Source: Mycobacteroides immunogenum
Lineage (GTDB): Bacteria > Actinomycetota > Actinomycetes > Mycobacteriales > Mycobacteriaceae
DNA: 64,000 nucleotides
Assembly (NCBI RefSeq): GCF_001605725.1
Contig: NZ_CP011530.1
Coordinates: forward strand, 62,001-126,000
Direction of reading: 5' to 3'
In this document: piece by piece, positions 7,514 to 15,944 of the stretch
How the letters are laid out: every line of letters starts with the position of its first letter
Numbering within the stretch: the first letter of the stretch is position 1
Notes under the pieces: model-generated
The model's input: only the letters and a program-made list of their open reading frames with translations
The model's database searches: none
Told to the model about the DNA's origin: nothing
Program-made: the position numbers and the translations under genes

Positions 7514-8151
7514 GCTGATACCTCCTGAATAGAGTGCTTCTGGTGCCATTCGGCAGCCGAGCTGGGCAGTGTCCACGTGCTCGGGAGAACCATCAGCTTC
7601 AAGTTTTTGAGTCGGTCGTCCGTCACGTCGAGTCGGGTTGGGATGCCCACAGCCAGGGCTCCTGCCGCAGCCAGTGCGACTGTGCTCCAGCGGAATCGGC
7701 TGTCCAAGTCCGTTGTGTCGATGCCCGTGAACTTGTCCTTCATCGTCTTCGTGACCGACTCGCGTCCTGCTGTCCCACCGACGAATCGACCCAACACCCA
7801 TTTCACCAAAGTCATCGGGGGGATCTCGCTTACCTTGATATCCGCGTCCACCAGTCGTCGCATGATCTCGCCCGAAAGCATCATGCGCCGAGGGCCGCTG
7901 GGATCCTCGTGGATGGGGTCGCAGAGGGGTTTCATCATCACAACGAGAGCTGGCTTCCCGCTGCGGAGAACAGAATCCAGCACACCCTCGGCGGTCTGCG
8001 TGGTGCGGTGAACGGTAGCCGCGATGCTCCTGTTGCTGTTCGCCGAGGGCGCGGGAACCCACTTCACCAGAGGGATTGGAGAGTCCTCGGCTATCAGGAC
8101 AATCGAGCACCCCGAGGTCACAGGGTCAAGTGCGACGACATGCCTGCTCAT
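7510..8151 (-). CDS. RuvC-like (RNase H fold) protein
   Basis: 213 residues. The N-terminus VVALDPVTSGCSIVLI resembles the first RuvC strand with its Asp. The segment PPMTLVKWVLGRFVGGTAGRESV matches the RuvC pattern PPxxVKxxxTGxGxAxKxxV, and DLDSRFRWSTVALAAAGALA occupies the place of the C-terminal DxxDAxA helix. The usual second-strand Glu is not evident (ALVVMMKPL), so catalysis as a Holliday-junction nuclease is uncertain. Overlaps both neighbours by four bases, so it is made with the FtsK-like translocase. Inference: DNA-processing partner of transfer or resolution. Confidence 0.55.
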   Translation of the reverse strand: MSRHVVALDPVTSGCSIVLIAEDSPIPLVKWVPAPSANSNRSIAATVHRTTQTAEGVLDSVLRSGKPALVVMMKPLCDPIHEDPSGPRRMMLSGEIMRRLVDADIKVSEIPPMTLVKWVLGRFVGGTAGRESVTKTMKDKFTGIDTTDLDSRFRWSTVALAAAGALAVGIPTRLDVTDDRLKNLKLMVLPSTWTLPSSAAEWHQKHSIQEVSA

Positions 8152-10265
8152 AGTGAATACCCCCCTGCGGATGGTCTTTTCGTCACCGTGTTCTCCTCTG
8201 ATTTCTCGGTCTGCTCTTGTTCCTCGACCGACTCGGACTGCTCGTCGGCGGGTGCGGGTACAGGGGGCGTGACAGGGCTTTTAGTGGTCGAGCCCGGTCG
8301 GGGTTTCAGCGTGCCGATCTGTTCTCCGCCCGCCCACTGGTCGCTCAGTGGGTCGAACTTTTCAGCTCCAGCAAGGAGGTTGCCTCCGCTGTCGGTAAGC
8401 ACGACAACCTCGGTGTCCGCGATGGTCTCAGCGCCACCCTTACGCCAGTCCGCAGTGGCTTTGATGCCGAGCCTGGGATACAGACTCGGCAGTGAGCCAG
8501 CGACTTTCGCGCTCTGCTCCCAGATGGTGCGAACCTCATCTGAGGGTGCCTTCGCCAACACCACCGAGCCAGGTGAGTAGGAGTAGGGGGTTTGCACCTC
8601 CACAACCTGCTTGCCGACCCTATCGACGTACAACGCACGTCCTGGGTGGGTCAACCGCCCACCGATACGGCGTGCATCATCGCGCAGATTCTCCGGAACG
8701 AAGGTTCCCGTGACAGTGCGCTCCCCTGGCACACCCAGCAAGACAGCAAGGCCGAACTGGTCCTGCAACGACACAGGAATGGTGTCGGCGTAAACGTCCT
8801 GCGCGGCGATGAGCACCACGATCCTTGCTTCCCTGCCCACTCGGATAATCCGTGCCAGCCGTGCCATGAACAGCTCCAGCCCGTTCTTCTTATCCAGCTC
8901 GGAGACCTCCGATTTCATGGTTCCGAACTCGTCGAGCACGAGGAGGATGCCCGGGTATCGGGCATACGGTTCTGCCGTCGTGCGCTTGGCGATCTTCGCC
9001 TCGGCACGACGCCGCTCCAATTCGGCACACACCTCGGCCACGAGCAGAAGATGCTGCGCGGGCTCGCTACTGACCATCCGCACATTCGGCTGCTCGGCCA
9101 AAGCCGCGTAGTCCGAGCCCTTGCCGTCGCCGAGATAAATCTCCCACCCGCTGAGCCGAAACTGCTCAACAACGCTGCGCACCCACACCGACTTACCGAC
9201 ACCAGGCTGCCCCGCCGCGATGCAATGCCGAGTGCTGGTGACAGTGGGAGCGATCAGGTTGCCTCGTGCATCCCACCCCACGGGCCAGCGCGCCTCGGGC
9301 ACCCGACGAACGGCGTCATCCACAGTGGCAGCGGGCACAGGCGCCGGAAGCGCAGCCGCGTCGGGAAAGGCACTCGGAGCATCGTCAAAGCGCATCACCA
9401 CCCCGCCATCGGCGGTATCCGCGAGTCGCAAATTCGAGGAGTCCATGCCCGCCGCGCGGAACCCATTGCGCAGCAGGTCGAGACCCTTTGTCCACTTCGC
9501 CGCGCTCGCATTCGAGCTGTGGGAGAACGCCAGCTCCAACCCGTCCTGACCAATCTCAACACCCGCGATGGACGGAATCCCGACCGTGGCGACTTTCCGC
9601 TCGACTGCCCCATACCGTCCACTGAGTGTCTCCGAGGTCGTCTGCGAGTCCGCGATTCCAGCGCTCTCCGCCAACCTCGCGAACCAGTCGTCATCCCTCA
9701 ACGTGCCGAGAATTCCGTATCGCTGCTGCACGTCCCCGTGCCACAGCTCAGCCACTGTTCTCGCCCACGCCATGAACTCCGCGTCGTCCAACAATGTCGC
9801 GTCCAGTCCCGCGAACACGTCAGGGCAGCTATCGGTCTCGACCAATCCACCGTTTGGTCGCAGCACCGCGAGGGGGCCAGCATCCGAGCGACCAACACCC
9901 AACCGCGCGGCGAGCGCGGGCGGGCACGCAGCGCGCCAGTGCCACACGATCACGCCCGACGCCAAGGCGCGGGTCGCTCCCGTGTACCGCACTACGGGCT
10001 GTCCCAACAAACGCTTCTCCTCAGCGGCGAATCGCTTGCCGACCTCGGCCACCGCGCGGTCGGCGTCCGCCTGTGCCCGCGCCATGATGGTCTTCACGCG
10101 CTCGGCGGTGCGCTCGCGTTCGGCATCGGCCTGGTCGGCGTCGCGGAGCAGGTCACGGTGCGCGGCTTCCGCCCTGCGGACATCCTGACGCCACATAAAT
10201 TCATCGCGCGCGTGTTGCTGACGCGCCTGGGCCGCGCACCGCGCGGCGCGATTCGAGGACGCCAT
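8148..10265 (-). CDS. FtsK/SpoIIIE (TraB-like) DNA translocase
   Basis: 705 residues. N-terminal ~85 residues are charged coiled coil. The ATPase core has Walker A GQPGVGKS (~352-359) and Walker B ILLVLDEFG (~440-448), with an AAQD motif typical of the FtsK family. A Pro/Glu-rich tail follows. No membrane helix is present; the small two-helix protein encoded just upstream could anchor it. AICE Tra proteins of this class move double-stranded DNA between mycelia or cells. Start is the ATG at 10265, joined to the upstream stop as TGATG with GAGGTGG before it; a GTG at 10274 is the alternative. Confidence 0.88.
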   Translation of the reverse strand: MASSNRAARCAAQARQQHARDEFMWRQDVRRAEAAHRDLLRDADQADAERERTAERVKTIMARAQADADRAVAEVGKRFAAEEKRLLGQPVVRYTGATRALASGVIVWHWRAACPPALAARLGVGRSDAGPLAVLRPNGGLVETDSCPDVFAGLDATLLDDAEFMAWARTVAELWHGDVQQRYGILGTLRDDDWFARLAESAGIADSQTTSETLSGRYGAVERKVATVGIPSIAGVEIGQDGLELAFSHSSNASAAKWTKGLDLLRNGFRAAGMDSSNLRLADTADGGVVMRFDDAPSAFPDAAALPAPVPAATVDDAVRRVPEARWPVGWDARGNLIAPTVTSTRHCIAAGQPGVGKSVWVRSVVEQFRLSGWEIYLGDGKGSDYAALAEQPNVRMVSSEPAQHLLLVAEVCAELERRRAEAKIAKRTTAEPYARYPGILLVLDEFGTMKSEVSELDKKNGLELFMARLARIIRVGREARIVVLIAAQDVYADTIPVSLQDQFGLAVLLGVPGERTVTGTFVPENLRDDARRIGGRLTHPGRALYVDRVGKQVVEVQTPYSYSPGSVVLAKAPSDEVRTIWEQSAKVAGSLPSLYPRLGIKATADWRKGGAETIADTEVVVLTDSGGNLLAGAEKFDPLSDQWAGGEQIGTLKPRPGSTTKSPVTPPVPAPADEQSESVEEQEQTEKSEENTVTKRPSAGGYSL

Positions 10266-10597
10266 CACATCCACCTCGGCTCGGAGGCGAGGAACGTCAT
10301 GGCGGCGCGAAGCGCCTCGCGCCCTTCAGCTTCCGCGTTCTCCTGGGCGGCACGAACCATGCGCGCCGCGCTGTGCTCGGCGGACGCGAGTTCCTCCCGA
10401 GCGTCGAATCGAGCCGAAGAAAGCTGTCCGGGGCGGGCGGGCACCGAGTAGCTCCGGGAACTCCCAGAGCCCCGAATGGCGAGCCAGATGATGAGCCCCG
10501 CGCCCGCCAACATGACGAGACCAATGAGGCTGTACTGACCACCGAGAAGTGAGAAGCCCAGCAGCGCAAGGACTGTAACGCCAATCCACTTGCCCAC
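10265..10597 (-). CDS. Two-helix membrane protein preceding the translocase
   Basis: 110 residues from a GTG at 10597 with a strong Shine-Dalgarno (GGAGGTGA). Two hydrophobic segments (WIGVTVLALLGFSLLG and YSLIGLVMLAGAGLIIWLAI) are followed by a soluble helical tail. First gene of the long operon and coupled to the FtsK-like gene through TGATG. It may supply the membrane anchor that the translocase lacks. Confidence 0.7.
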   Translation of the reverse strand: MGKWIGVTVLALLGFSLLGGQYSLIGLVMLAGAGLIIWLAIRGSGSSRSYSVPARPGQLSSARFDAREELASAEHSAARMVRAAQENAEAEGREALRAAMTFLASEPRWM

Positions 10598-10620
10598 TCG
10601 GTCTCACCTCCAAAAGCCAT

Positions 10621-10661
10621 GCTCACGGGCTGGGAGCGCTTGCGCGAGCAGTTCCGTGAGC
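10621..10661 (-). promoter_or_regulatory. 5'-UTR hairpin of the transfer operon
   Basis: GCTCACGG (10621-10628) pairs with CCGTGAGC (10654-10661), enclosing a nested GCGCTTGCGC. It lies between the promoter and the start codon at 10597, so it would form in the leader RNA or act as an operator. Seen in sequence; role inferred. Confidence 0.45.
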
Positions 10662-10670
10662 TATTAACTA

Positions 10671-10698
10671 ATTCTAATCAAAATATTCGCTGTGTCAA
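10671..10698 (-). promoter_or_regulatory. Consensus-like sigma-70/SigA promoter of the transfer operon
   Basis: On the minus strand TTGACA (10698-10693) and TAGAAT (10676-10671) are separated by 16 bases in an AT-rich stretch. Transcription would start about 65 bases before the GTG at 10597. This is the best promoter match seen in the element. Confidence 0.7.
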
Positions 10699-11010
10699 CC
10701 CTTGATTTCACCAATCCCGGTGTCTACCAGGCTTTCCCGTTACTCTGGCATTAACACCACCGTTTGCTATCTGGTCAGGAACCGCCCGTGAGCTGGGGTT
10801 TAGGGGAAACGGGAGACACGAGAAGTTGCGAGAGCGGGGTGTTTCCGCAGGTCAGAAGCCATAGATGCTACTGAGTGTGAGAGTAAATCTGACGGAAAAG
10901 TCCAGGTCACTGGGGTTCTCGGGAGGTCAGAAGGTTCGCCGCGAGGTGTCGTCCGAGGCGAAGCCTTGGGCGGCAGCGAGCATCGGGCGTGGCGCTGGGG
11001 AGGGAGTTCT

Positions 11011-11276
11011 TCTTACGGCACGGAGATGCGGAGTGCCGAGAAGGGTTATGGGACGGGCGAAATGGGGCGCTGAGGGCTCTTACGGGCGGGGTTACGAGAG
11101 GGCTCGGGAGCAAGGGTGCGAGGGGCGCTCGGATGGCCGTGAAAGGGTGTTCCTAGCAGGCCCTATGCGAGTGTGCTCTCACCCGAAATCAAGGGGCTCG
11201 GGAATCTTACGGAGCGTCTTACGGAGCCCCTTACGGCCAGTCTTACGGAGCATCTTCCATGCGGCCTTACGAAATC
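11011..11276. repeat. 12-bp iteron array (TCTTACGGAGCN), candidate origin or operator
   Basis: Six contiguous 12-bp units lie at 11205, 11217, 11229, 11241, 11253 and 11265: four close copies of YCTTACGGAGCN and two decayed ones (TCTTCCATGCGG, CCTTACGAAATC). Two more units in 12-bp register are at 11078 and 11090, and a single copy (TCTTACGGCACG) is at 11011. All lie in the non-coding stretch 10598-11313 downstream of the primase-helicase and DUF2637-like genes. The same motif recurs at 15429 and 15484. Apart from the promoter, hairpin and iterons I see nothing else in that ~700-bp gap. Confidence 0.75.
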
Positions 11277-11313
11277 GGGGTCACCAGAGGGTCGAGCGGG
11301 CGGGCAAACTGGC

Positions 11314-12201
11314 TCAGGACACGGCTTGGAGGCCGTGGCGGCGCTGGGTCTCGGCCTCGGACAGCACCTTGCTCACGACCGAATGATGGACGCCCGCTCG
11401 CTCGGCCACGATGTTCTTCCGCCCCTCAGTCTCCGACAGAGCGAGGATCCGAGCGACCGTGGCCACGGGCTGACGGACGGCGCGAGATTCCACGATGCGC
11501 TCGGCCAGCGCGACGAGTTCTGGCGCGGGACTCGGCGCGTCACCACTCCCCTGCGGCGCGCTGGGCGGCGCGGGGCGCGTCGCGTTGGGCGCGGCCGTGG
11601 AGACGGCGCGCGACGCGGGACGCGATGCGTCGGGCGCGCTTGAGGTGATTGGGCGCGGCGCGCTGCTGGACGCTGGAGGTTTGCTGACCTGGGGTGATGC
11701 GGCGCGTTGGGCGACGCGGCGGGGCGGCTTATCCCCCACGGCGACGAGCGCGAGCGTCGCGACGCCAATCGCCAAATCAATCACCAAGGGCAAGACGAAC
11801 GCGAGCTGACGCGGGATGTGCGCGATCACCGCGAGGTCGCGCAGCGCGACGAAACTCAACAGGAACGCGCCGAGTGCGAGGCCCGTGGTGGCTGCAACGG
11901 CGGCTCGATACACGCGGCCCGAGGCGGTTGTCTTGGCCAGCACGGCGATGCCGTGAACCGACGCCAGCAGCACTGTGGGCGGCACCATCGCTACCGCTGC
12001 CGCGAGCCACCGGGTGCTCTCGGTGGCGGTGAGCACCGCATGGGCGACGTTCCCGATAAGCGAAACGGCGGTCGCTCCAGCTAACCAGGCCCAGAAGAAC
12101 CGCGTGGCGCGGTGATGCGCGCGCTGCGCGAGTTCCGTCTGCGTGAGGATGGTGCTCATATGGCCGATTGTTGTTGAGCTGGAGTGGGATTGGCTAGTCA
12201 C
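11314..12201 (-). CDS. DUF2637-like four-helix membrane protein with C-terminal HTH
   Basis: 295 residues. Four transmembrane helices span residues ~33-160 (FFWAWLAGATAVSLIG; WLAAAVAMVPPTVLLA; AAVAATTGLALGAFLL; LAFVLPLVIDLAIGVA). A Pro/Ala/Ser-rich linker and a C-terminal helix-turn-helix follow (VATVARILALSETEGRKNIV ... GVHHSVVSKVLSEAE). DUF2637/Spd-type proteins recur in actinobacterial conjugative elements and help plasmid spread. The GTG at 12201 overlaps the primase stop by eight bases; an ATG at 12159 is possible. Confidence 0.8.
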   Translation of the reverse strand: MTSQSHSSSTTIGHMSTILTQTELAQRAHHRATRFFWAWLAGATAVSLIGNVAHAVLTATESTRWLAAAVAMVPPTVLLASVHGIAVLAKTTASGRVYRAAVAATTGLALGAFLLSFVALRDLAVIAHIPRQLAFVLPLVIDLAIGVATLALVAVGDKPPRRVAQRAASPQVSKPPASSSAPRPITSSAPDASRPASRAVSTAAPNATRPAPPSAPQGSGDAPSPAPELVALAERIVESRAVRQPVATVARILALSETEGRKNIVAERAGVHHSVVSKVLSEAETQRRHGLQAVS

Positions 12202-15031
12202 GGCCCGTCACGTCCCCCTGGGTGCGGTAGTCGCTTCTGCTCGTGATTCCCCAGATGTTTGTCCGTGCCAGCCGCTCGTCCAGCTCGGCGCGGAGCCTGG
12301 CGACCTGGACGCGCAACTCCTCGACAGCGGCTTCCCCGCCCCCTGCGTGGGCCTCGGCCTCGGCGCGCTCAATCAGCGAGTCGATGTTGAACGGGCGGAA
12401 CTTGGCCTCGGGACCGAGCGCGTTCAACAGCTCTTCGACAGCCGAGCCGAAAGTCGGCGCGGACGACGAGGACAGGTCGGAGGCGTAGTAAATAGTCGGA
12501 GTGGGCTTGACCTTGGCGGGCGCGGCCTTCGGCTTCCCCTTGGCCGAGGGTGCCGCCGTGGTCGGCTTCGGCTTCGGCGTAGATGCGGGAGGTGGTGGAG
12601 TGCTGCCCCCGCGAGGATCCGCATCGCCGTCGTCCTCGTCCTCGTCGTCATCCTCGTCGAGTGGCGGCGGTGTCACCGCTACGTCACTACGAATCGGCGT
12701 CACATTGTCCGGAGTGTCCGGGTCTTCCCCACCGTCGTCGTTCGGGAAGAGCAGGGGAATCAGCGAGCCGTACGTGTCGGCGCGGGCTCCCCACTCCTCC
12801 TGGGGCTTGACGGAAATATTGAGGACGCGCGCGCCCGCGATGTTCCGTGTTTCCCGCACCCCGGGGAGCGTCTCGATGCGGGCGCGGAACGTCTTCAAGT
12901 TCATTCCGCCCGATTGGCCTTCACCCGTGCGGAACGTGTCGAACGCCTTGAACAAACTCTTAATCGGTAGCGGTTCACCGACCAGCCAGGCATCCTCGAT
13001 GCTCATTCCCAGACCGCGCTCGCGACGGATACCCAAGCTGCCGCCGACCGCTTTGGCCATGGGCCGCACGCCAACCGTGCAGCACTGCGCGACGAACTGC
13101 GCCACCCTGTCCGACGAGGACTCGAAGTGCGCTTTGACGGCGGGATGCGCCGCCTGCCACTGATACCCGGAGAGGATGTGGCGCTGGCGGGCCGTGGCCC
13201 ACCGCACGAGAATCCCCGGAAGCTCCGTGAGGAGCTGCTTCTCGATTGCGGGGTTCTCCTTGTTCTTGTAGGACTTGGGGAACGCGGCGGGCACAGTGCG
13301 CGCGAAGTAAGCGTCGCCTTCCACCACGGAAATGGTGGGAATCGTGTTCGCCGAGAACAGAAACAGCGAGTTGGCGCGGAAGTGGAACATTTTCCCGTAC
13401 TTGCGATTGGCCGTGATTTTGTCGTCGCCCGTCACGCGCTTGAAGACGGACAAGTCGTTCACGTGGTCCTTGGGAAGATCCGGGCACACGTTGATGGCGC
13501 GGCCATACAACTCGGCTGCGGCGAATTGGTTGTCGGCCAGTTGCTGCAATGTCAGCCCGGAGACGTACTGTTCGCCGCCCGCGAGCTTCTCGGCCAGCCG
13601 CAGGATTGTGGACTTTCCCGAGCGGGACGGGCCGAACAGGAACAACGCCCTGGCGGGGGTGAGGCTCGGGTCGAGGAACTGGCTGATGACCTCTTCCACC
13701 AGCTCGACCTGGAATGGCCCCACCCGGTCGGATAGCCAGGCGTCGTAGGTGGGGCACGCCGCGTCGGGATTCCAGTCCGCCGGAATCTGTCGGGTGCTCA
13801 GGTACTTCGGGTCATGCGGGTGCAGGACCAGCGTGCGCAAGTCGAGCATGCCGTTGCGCAGGTTCAACATCTGATGAGGCGCGAGATCAGGCAGTCTGAG
13901 CCCTGCTGCGTGCAGCATCGCTTGAGCCTTGGCGGTCGCGTTGGCCAGGTGCCCAGTAGTGAAATGCGCGCCGAGCAGGGTGGACACCAGCGCGGGGAAA
14001 CCCGCATCACTCGTGTCGTAGACGCCCTGCCGGTACACAGCGACGGTGCCGTCAGCGGCCAAAGCGATGGGCGCGATGTCCGACTCCGCGACAACTCGCA
14101 CGAGCATGTCAGCGTCCAAGCCACCGCCGTCGCGCAACCACACCCCGCCGTCCAAACGCGGCGGAAGCTTCACCCGGCCGCTCACGAAGTCATATGCCTG
14201 AGTGACCGATTCAGACAGCTCTGCCTGCTGCTGCGCGAGAGACTTCTTGGGAGCCGAGTCTTTCTGGGCCTTTGGCCTGCGCGATGCGGGCTTGCTCGTG
14301 GCCCTGTCCACCAGCCGATTCCAGGCAGCGGCGCGTTTGTCCACAGGCAAGGCGGTCAGGTAGTCGTCCACCCCGGTCTTGCCGCCGCCGGGCACCTGGG
14401 TGTAGCGGATGGACTCAGCGTTCGACAGGGCGGAACCGAGGCGCTCAGCCCCTTCGTAGACCTTTGGGTTGCTCCCGGCGTCAGCGTCCATGCAGATCAG
14501 CACTTCTCGCCCCTCAGCGAGGCGCACGAGGGCGATGTCGGGAGTCCAGTCTCCCGTGCTCCACGCAGAGCACCCCGGAATCGACAGCACCCATGTGTCC
14601 TTGTCGCCGCTCTCCGCGAGCATCGAGGCGACTGCCAACGCCTTCTTGAATCCTTCGACAAGGAGCACCCTGCCGTCGTCGGAACCACGGCGGACAACAC
14701 CATGATTCGCGGCGCGAGGCGCTGGCTCGAACTGGTATTTCCCTTCACCGTCGGCGGGGCTGTCCGACCGGAACTGGAATCGGGGCTCACCGCCGTCGAG
14801 TGGGTGCCACACGAACAGCAGGCCCTGAGTGCGAGACTTCAAATGCTGCCAGGGATTTCGGTCGGGGCCAAGACGCAGGTCCACGGAGGTCTCCACGGAG
14901 CGCACCAGGTGCGGGTGGGTTTCGAGGAACTCGGCGGTGCAGGCCGCACCCGCGATCAGGACCTCACGGTCCTTCTCGTTCAACGGCTGCGCAGGCAACT
15001 CAGAGGTTAGAGTTGGTGTTACAGTTGTCAT
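12194..15031 (-). CDS. Replication protein: toprim-like plus SF3 primase-helicase
   Basis: 945 residues. A DUF3854/toprim-like region is seen at ~120-225 (VLLVEGFKKAL, then LICMDADAG and the VDDYL motif). The D5/P4-type region follows at ~385-700: LNLRNGMLDL, then the SF3 Walker A FGPSRSGKST (466-475) and downstream helicase motifs (KRVTGDDKITANRKYGK; LFLFSANTIP). The C-terminus is acidic, then Pro/Lys-rich. Such proteins start or unwind at the origin of integrated plasmids and satellites. It lies between a small HTH gene and the DUF2637-like gene, with iterons on both sides. Confidence 0.87.
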   Translation of the reverse strand: MTTVTPTLTSELPAQPLNEKDREVLIAGAACTAEFLETHPHLVRSVETSVDLRLGPDRNPWQHLKSRTQGLLFVWHPLDGGEPRFQFRSDSPADGEGKYQFEPAPRAANHGVVRRGSDDGRVLLVEGFKKALAVASMLAESGDKDTWVLSIPGCSAWSTGDWTPDIALVRLAEGREVLICMDADAGSNPKVYEGAERLGSALSNAESIRYTQVPGGGKTGVDDYLTALPVDKRAAAWNRLVDRATSKPASRRPKAQKDSAPKKSLAQQQAELSESVTQAYDFVSGRVKLPPRLDGGVWLRDGGGLDADMLVRVVAESDIAPIALAADGTVAVYRQGVYDTSDAGFPALVSTLLGAHFTTGHLANATAKAQAMLHAAGLRLPDLAPHQMLNLRNGMLDLRTLVLHPHDPKYLSTRQIPADWNPDAACPTYDAWLSDRVGPFQVELVEEVISQFLDPSLTPARALFLFGPSRSGKSTILRLAEKLAGGEQYVSGLTLQQLADNQFAAAELYGRAINVCPDLPKDHVNDLSVFKRVTGDDKITANRKYGKMFHFRANSLFLFSANTIPTISVVEGDAYFARTVPAAFPKSYKNKENPAIEKQLLTELPGILVRWATARQRHILSGYQWQAAHPAVKAHFESSSDRVAQFVAQCCTVGVRPMAKAVGGSLGIRRERGLGMSIEDAWLVGEPLPIKSLFKAFDTFRTGEGQSGGMNLKTFRARIETLPGVRETRNIAGARVLNISVKPQEEWGARADTYGSLIPLLFPNDDGGEDPDTPDNVTPIRSDVAVTPPPLDEDDDEDEDDGDADPRGGSTPPPPASTPKPKPTTAAPSAKGKPKAAPAKVKPTPTIYYASDLSSSSAPTFGSAVEELLNALGPEAKFRPFNIDSLIERAEAEAHAGGGEAAVEELRVQVARLRAELDERLARTNIWGITSRSDYRTQGDVTGRD

Positions 15032-15109
15032 GTCGGACTTTCTTGTTCGGTGTCAGGGTCAGCGCTCGTTTCCAGGCGGGGATGCTGACCCTGATTCGTT
15101 TTCAGGGGT

Positions 15110-15310
15110 CTAGGCGGCTTTCCGCTTCTGCTTCCAGGTGCGGTCCACGTCCTCTTGGCGCAGGAGCCAAACGCGTCGCCCACCACCTACTTGGACCGAT
15201 AGCGCGGGCAGCCGCCCTGCCGCGATAGCCGCGTGCACGGCTCTGCGGGTGCGTCCAACGCGGGCTGCGGCAGCACCTACGCCGAGCAGCAAGTCAATGT
15301 CATCACTCAT
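15110..15310 (-). CDS. Small helix-turn-helix DNA-binding protein
   Basis: 66 residues: LLLGVGAAAARVGRTRRAVHAAIAAGRLPALSVQ followed by a wing with RRVWLLRQEDV, as in MerR/excisionase-type HTH_17 proteins. It precedes the primase-helicase gene on the same strand by 78 bp, and two TCTTACGGA motifs lie 120-185 bp upstream, so it may be the autoregulator or replication control protein. Only a weak ribosome site precedes the ATG. Confidence 0.75.
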   Translation of the reverse strand: MSDDIDLLLGVGAAAARVGRTRRAVHAAIAAGRLPALSVQVGGGRRVWLLRQEDVDRTWKQKRKAA

Positions 15311-15428
15311 ATCATCGAGATTAGCTCTGAATTGCCCATATGCAACCGAAAATGGCGTACTAGCAGTAGATTTGCACGTCCCGTGACACGATTTGTGATT
15401 GCTAAATCCGCACGAACAGGAGCGGAAA

Positions 15429-15495
15429 TCTTACGGAACGTCGCGAAAGAGATTGGAATCCCAGGAACGACCTGGGCAGAGCGTCTTACGGAACA
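15429..15495. repeat. Two further copies of the TCTTACGGA motif upstream of the replication genes
   Basis: TCTTACGGAACG at 15429-15440 and TCTTACGGAACA at 15484-15495, 55 bases apart, with a CCCAGG-AACGA-CCTGGG inverted repeat between them. They match the 12-bp iterons at 11205-11276 in the first nine bases. Confidence 0.65.
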
Positions 15496-15690
15496 TTCGC
15501 CCCGTTCTAGGCCTCCTTCAATGGCCATCGTGTGCTGCCAGCAATCATGTGATGCTAGTCACATTCGGGAGGGTGTATGGCCACTCCTGCCAGGCGCGCA
15601 GACATTTCTGCCAGGTCAAAACAGCATCTCCGCCGACTCAACCGATAGCCTCGGGCACCGAAAAGACCAGCTCAACAATACTTTCCGCGT

Positions 15691-15885
15691 GTTGCGCTAA
15701 GCACAACGGCAGAAACGGCACTTTTCGGCCATTAACCCCTATACAGAAAAAACACACACTATCTCCCCCTCCAGACGCGCGATGTCAGGGTCTTGGGGAC
15801 GTGACAGCTACCAGAAACACGCATTTTTACCTCTATAGAGTTAGTGGCCGAAAAGTGCCGTTTCTGCCGTTGTGCTCGATGCAAC
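15691..15885. repeat. 32-bp perfect inverted repeat around a 113-bp core
   Basis: The arm at 15700-15731 (AGCACAACGGCAGAAACGGC...) is the exact reverse complement of 15845-15876. Imperfect pairing extends outward to GTTGC/GCAAC (15691/15885). The core is A/C-rich on the plus strand (GAAAAAACACACACTATC). The whole 15311-15944 gap has no convincing gene, so this may be a plasmid-type origin, a transfer origin or a MITE-like insertion. Confidence 0.7.
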
Positions 15886-15944
15886 ACGCCCATCAGCAGG
15901 GCACTGAGCTGTAAAAACACATGCTGAGCTGGGGTATCGAGTCC

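Noticed and set aside
8592..10451. Long plus-strand ORF opposite the FtsK-like gene
   Set aside because: High-GC antisense shadow: product is His/Arg/Pro-rich with no domain, while the minus strand shows intact Walker motifs.
11205..11276. CRISPR array
   Set aside because: Units are 12 bp, tandem and without unique spacers, and no cas gene is present in the window.
10865..11386. 173-codon plus-strand ORF over the iterons
   Set aside because: Product is compositionally biased, its 3' part overlaps the DUF2637-like gene, and the underlying DNA is explained by the 12-bp repeats.
13814..15010. Plus-strand ORF opposite the primase-helicase
   Set aside because: Antisense shadow of a gene with clear toprim and SF3 motifs.
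15399..15914. Plus-strand ORFs across the 15.7-15.9 kb inverted repeat
   Set aside because: They read through the palindrome in both arms, have no ribosome binding site and no recognisable domain.
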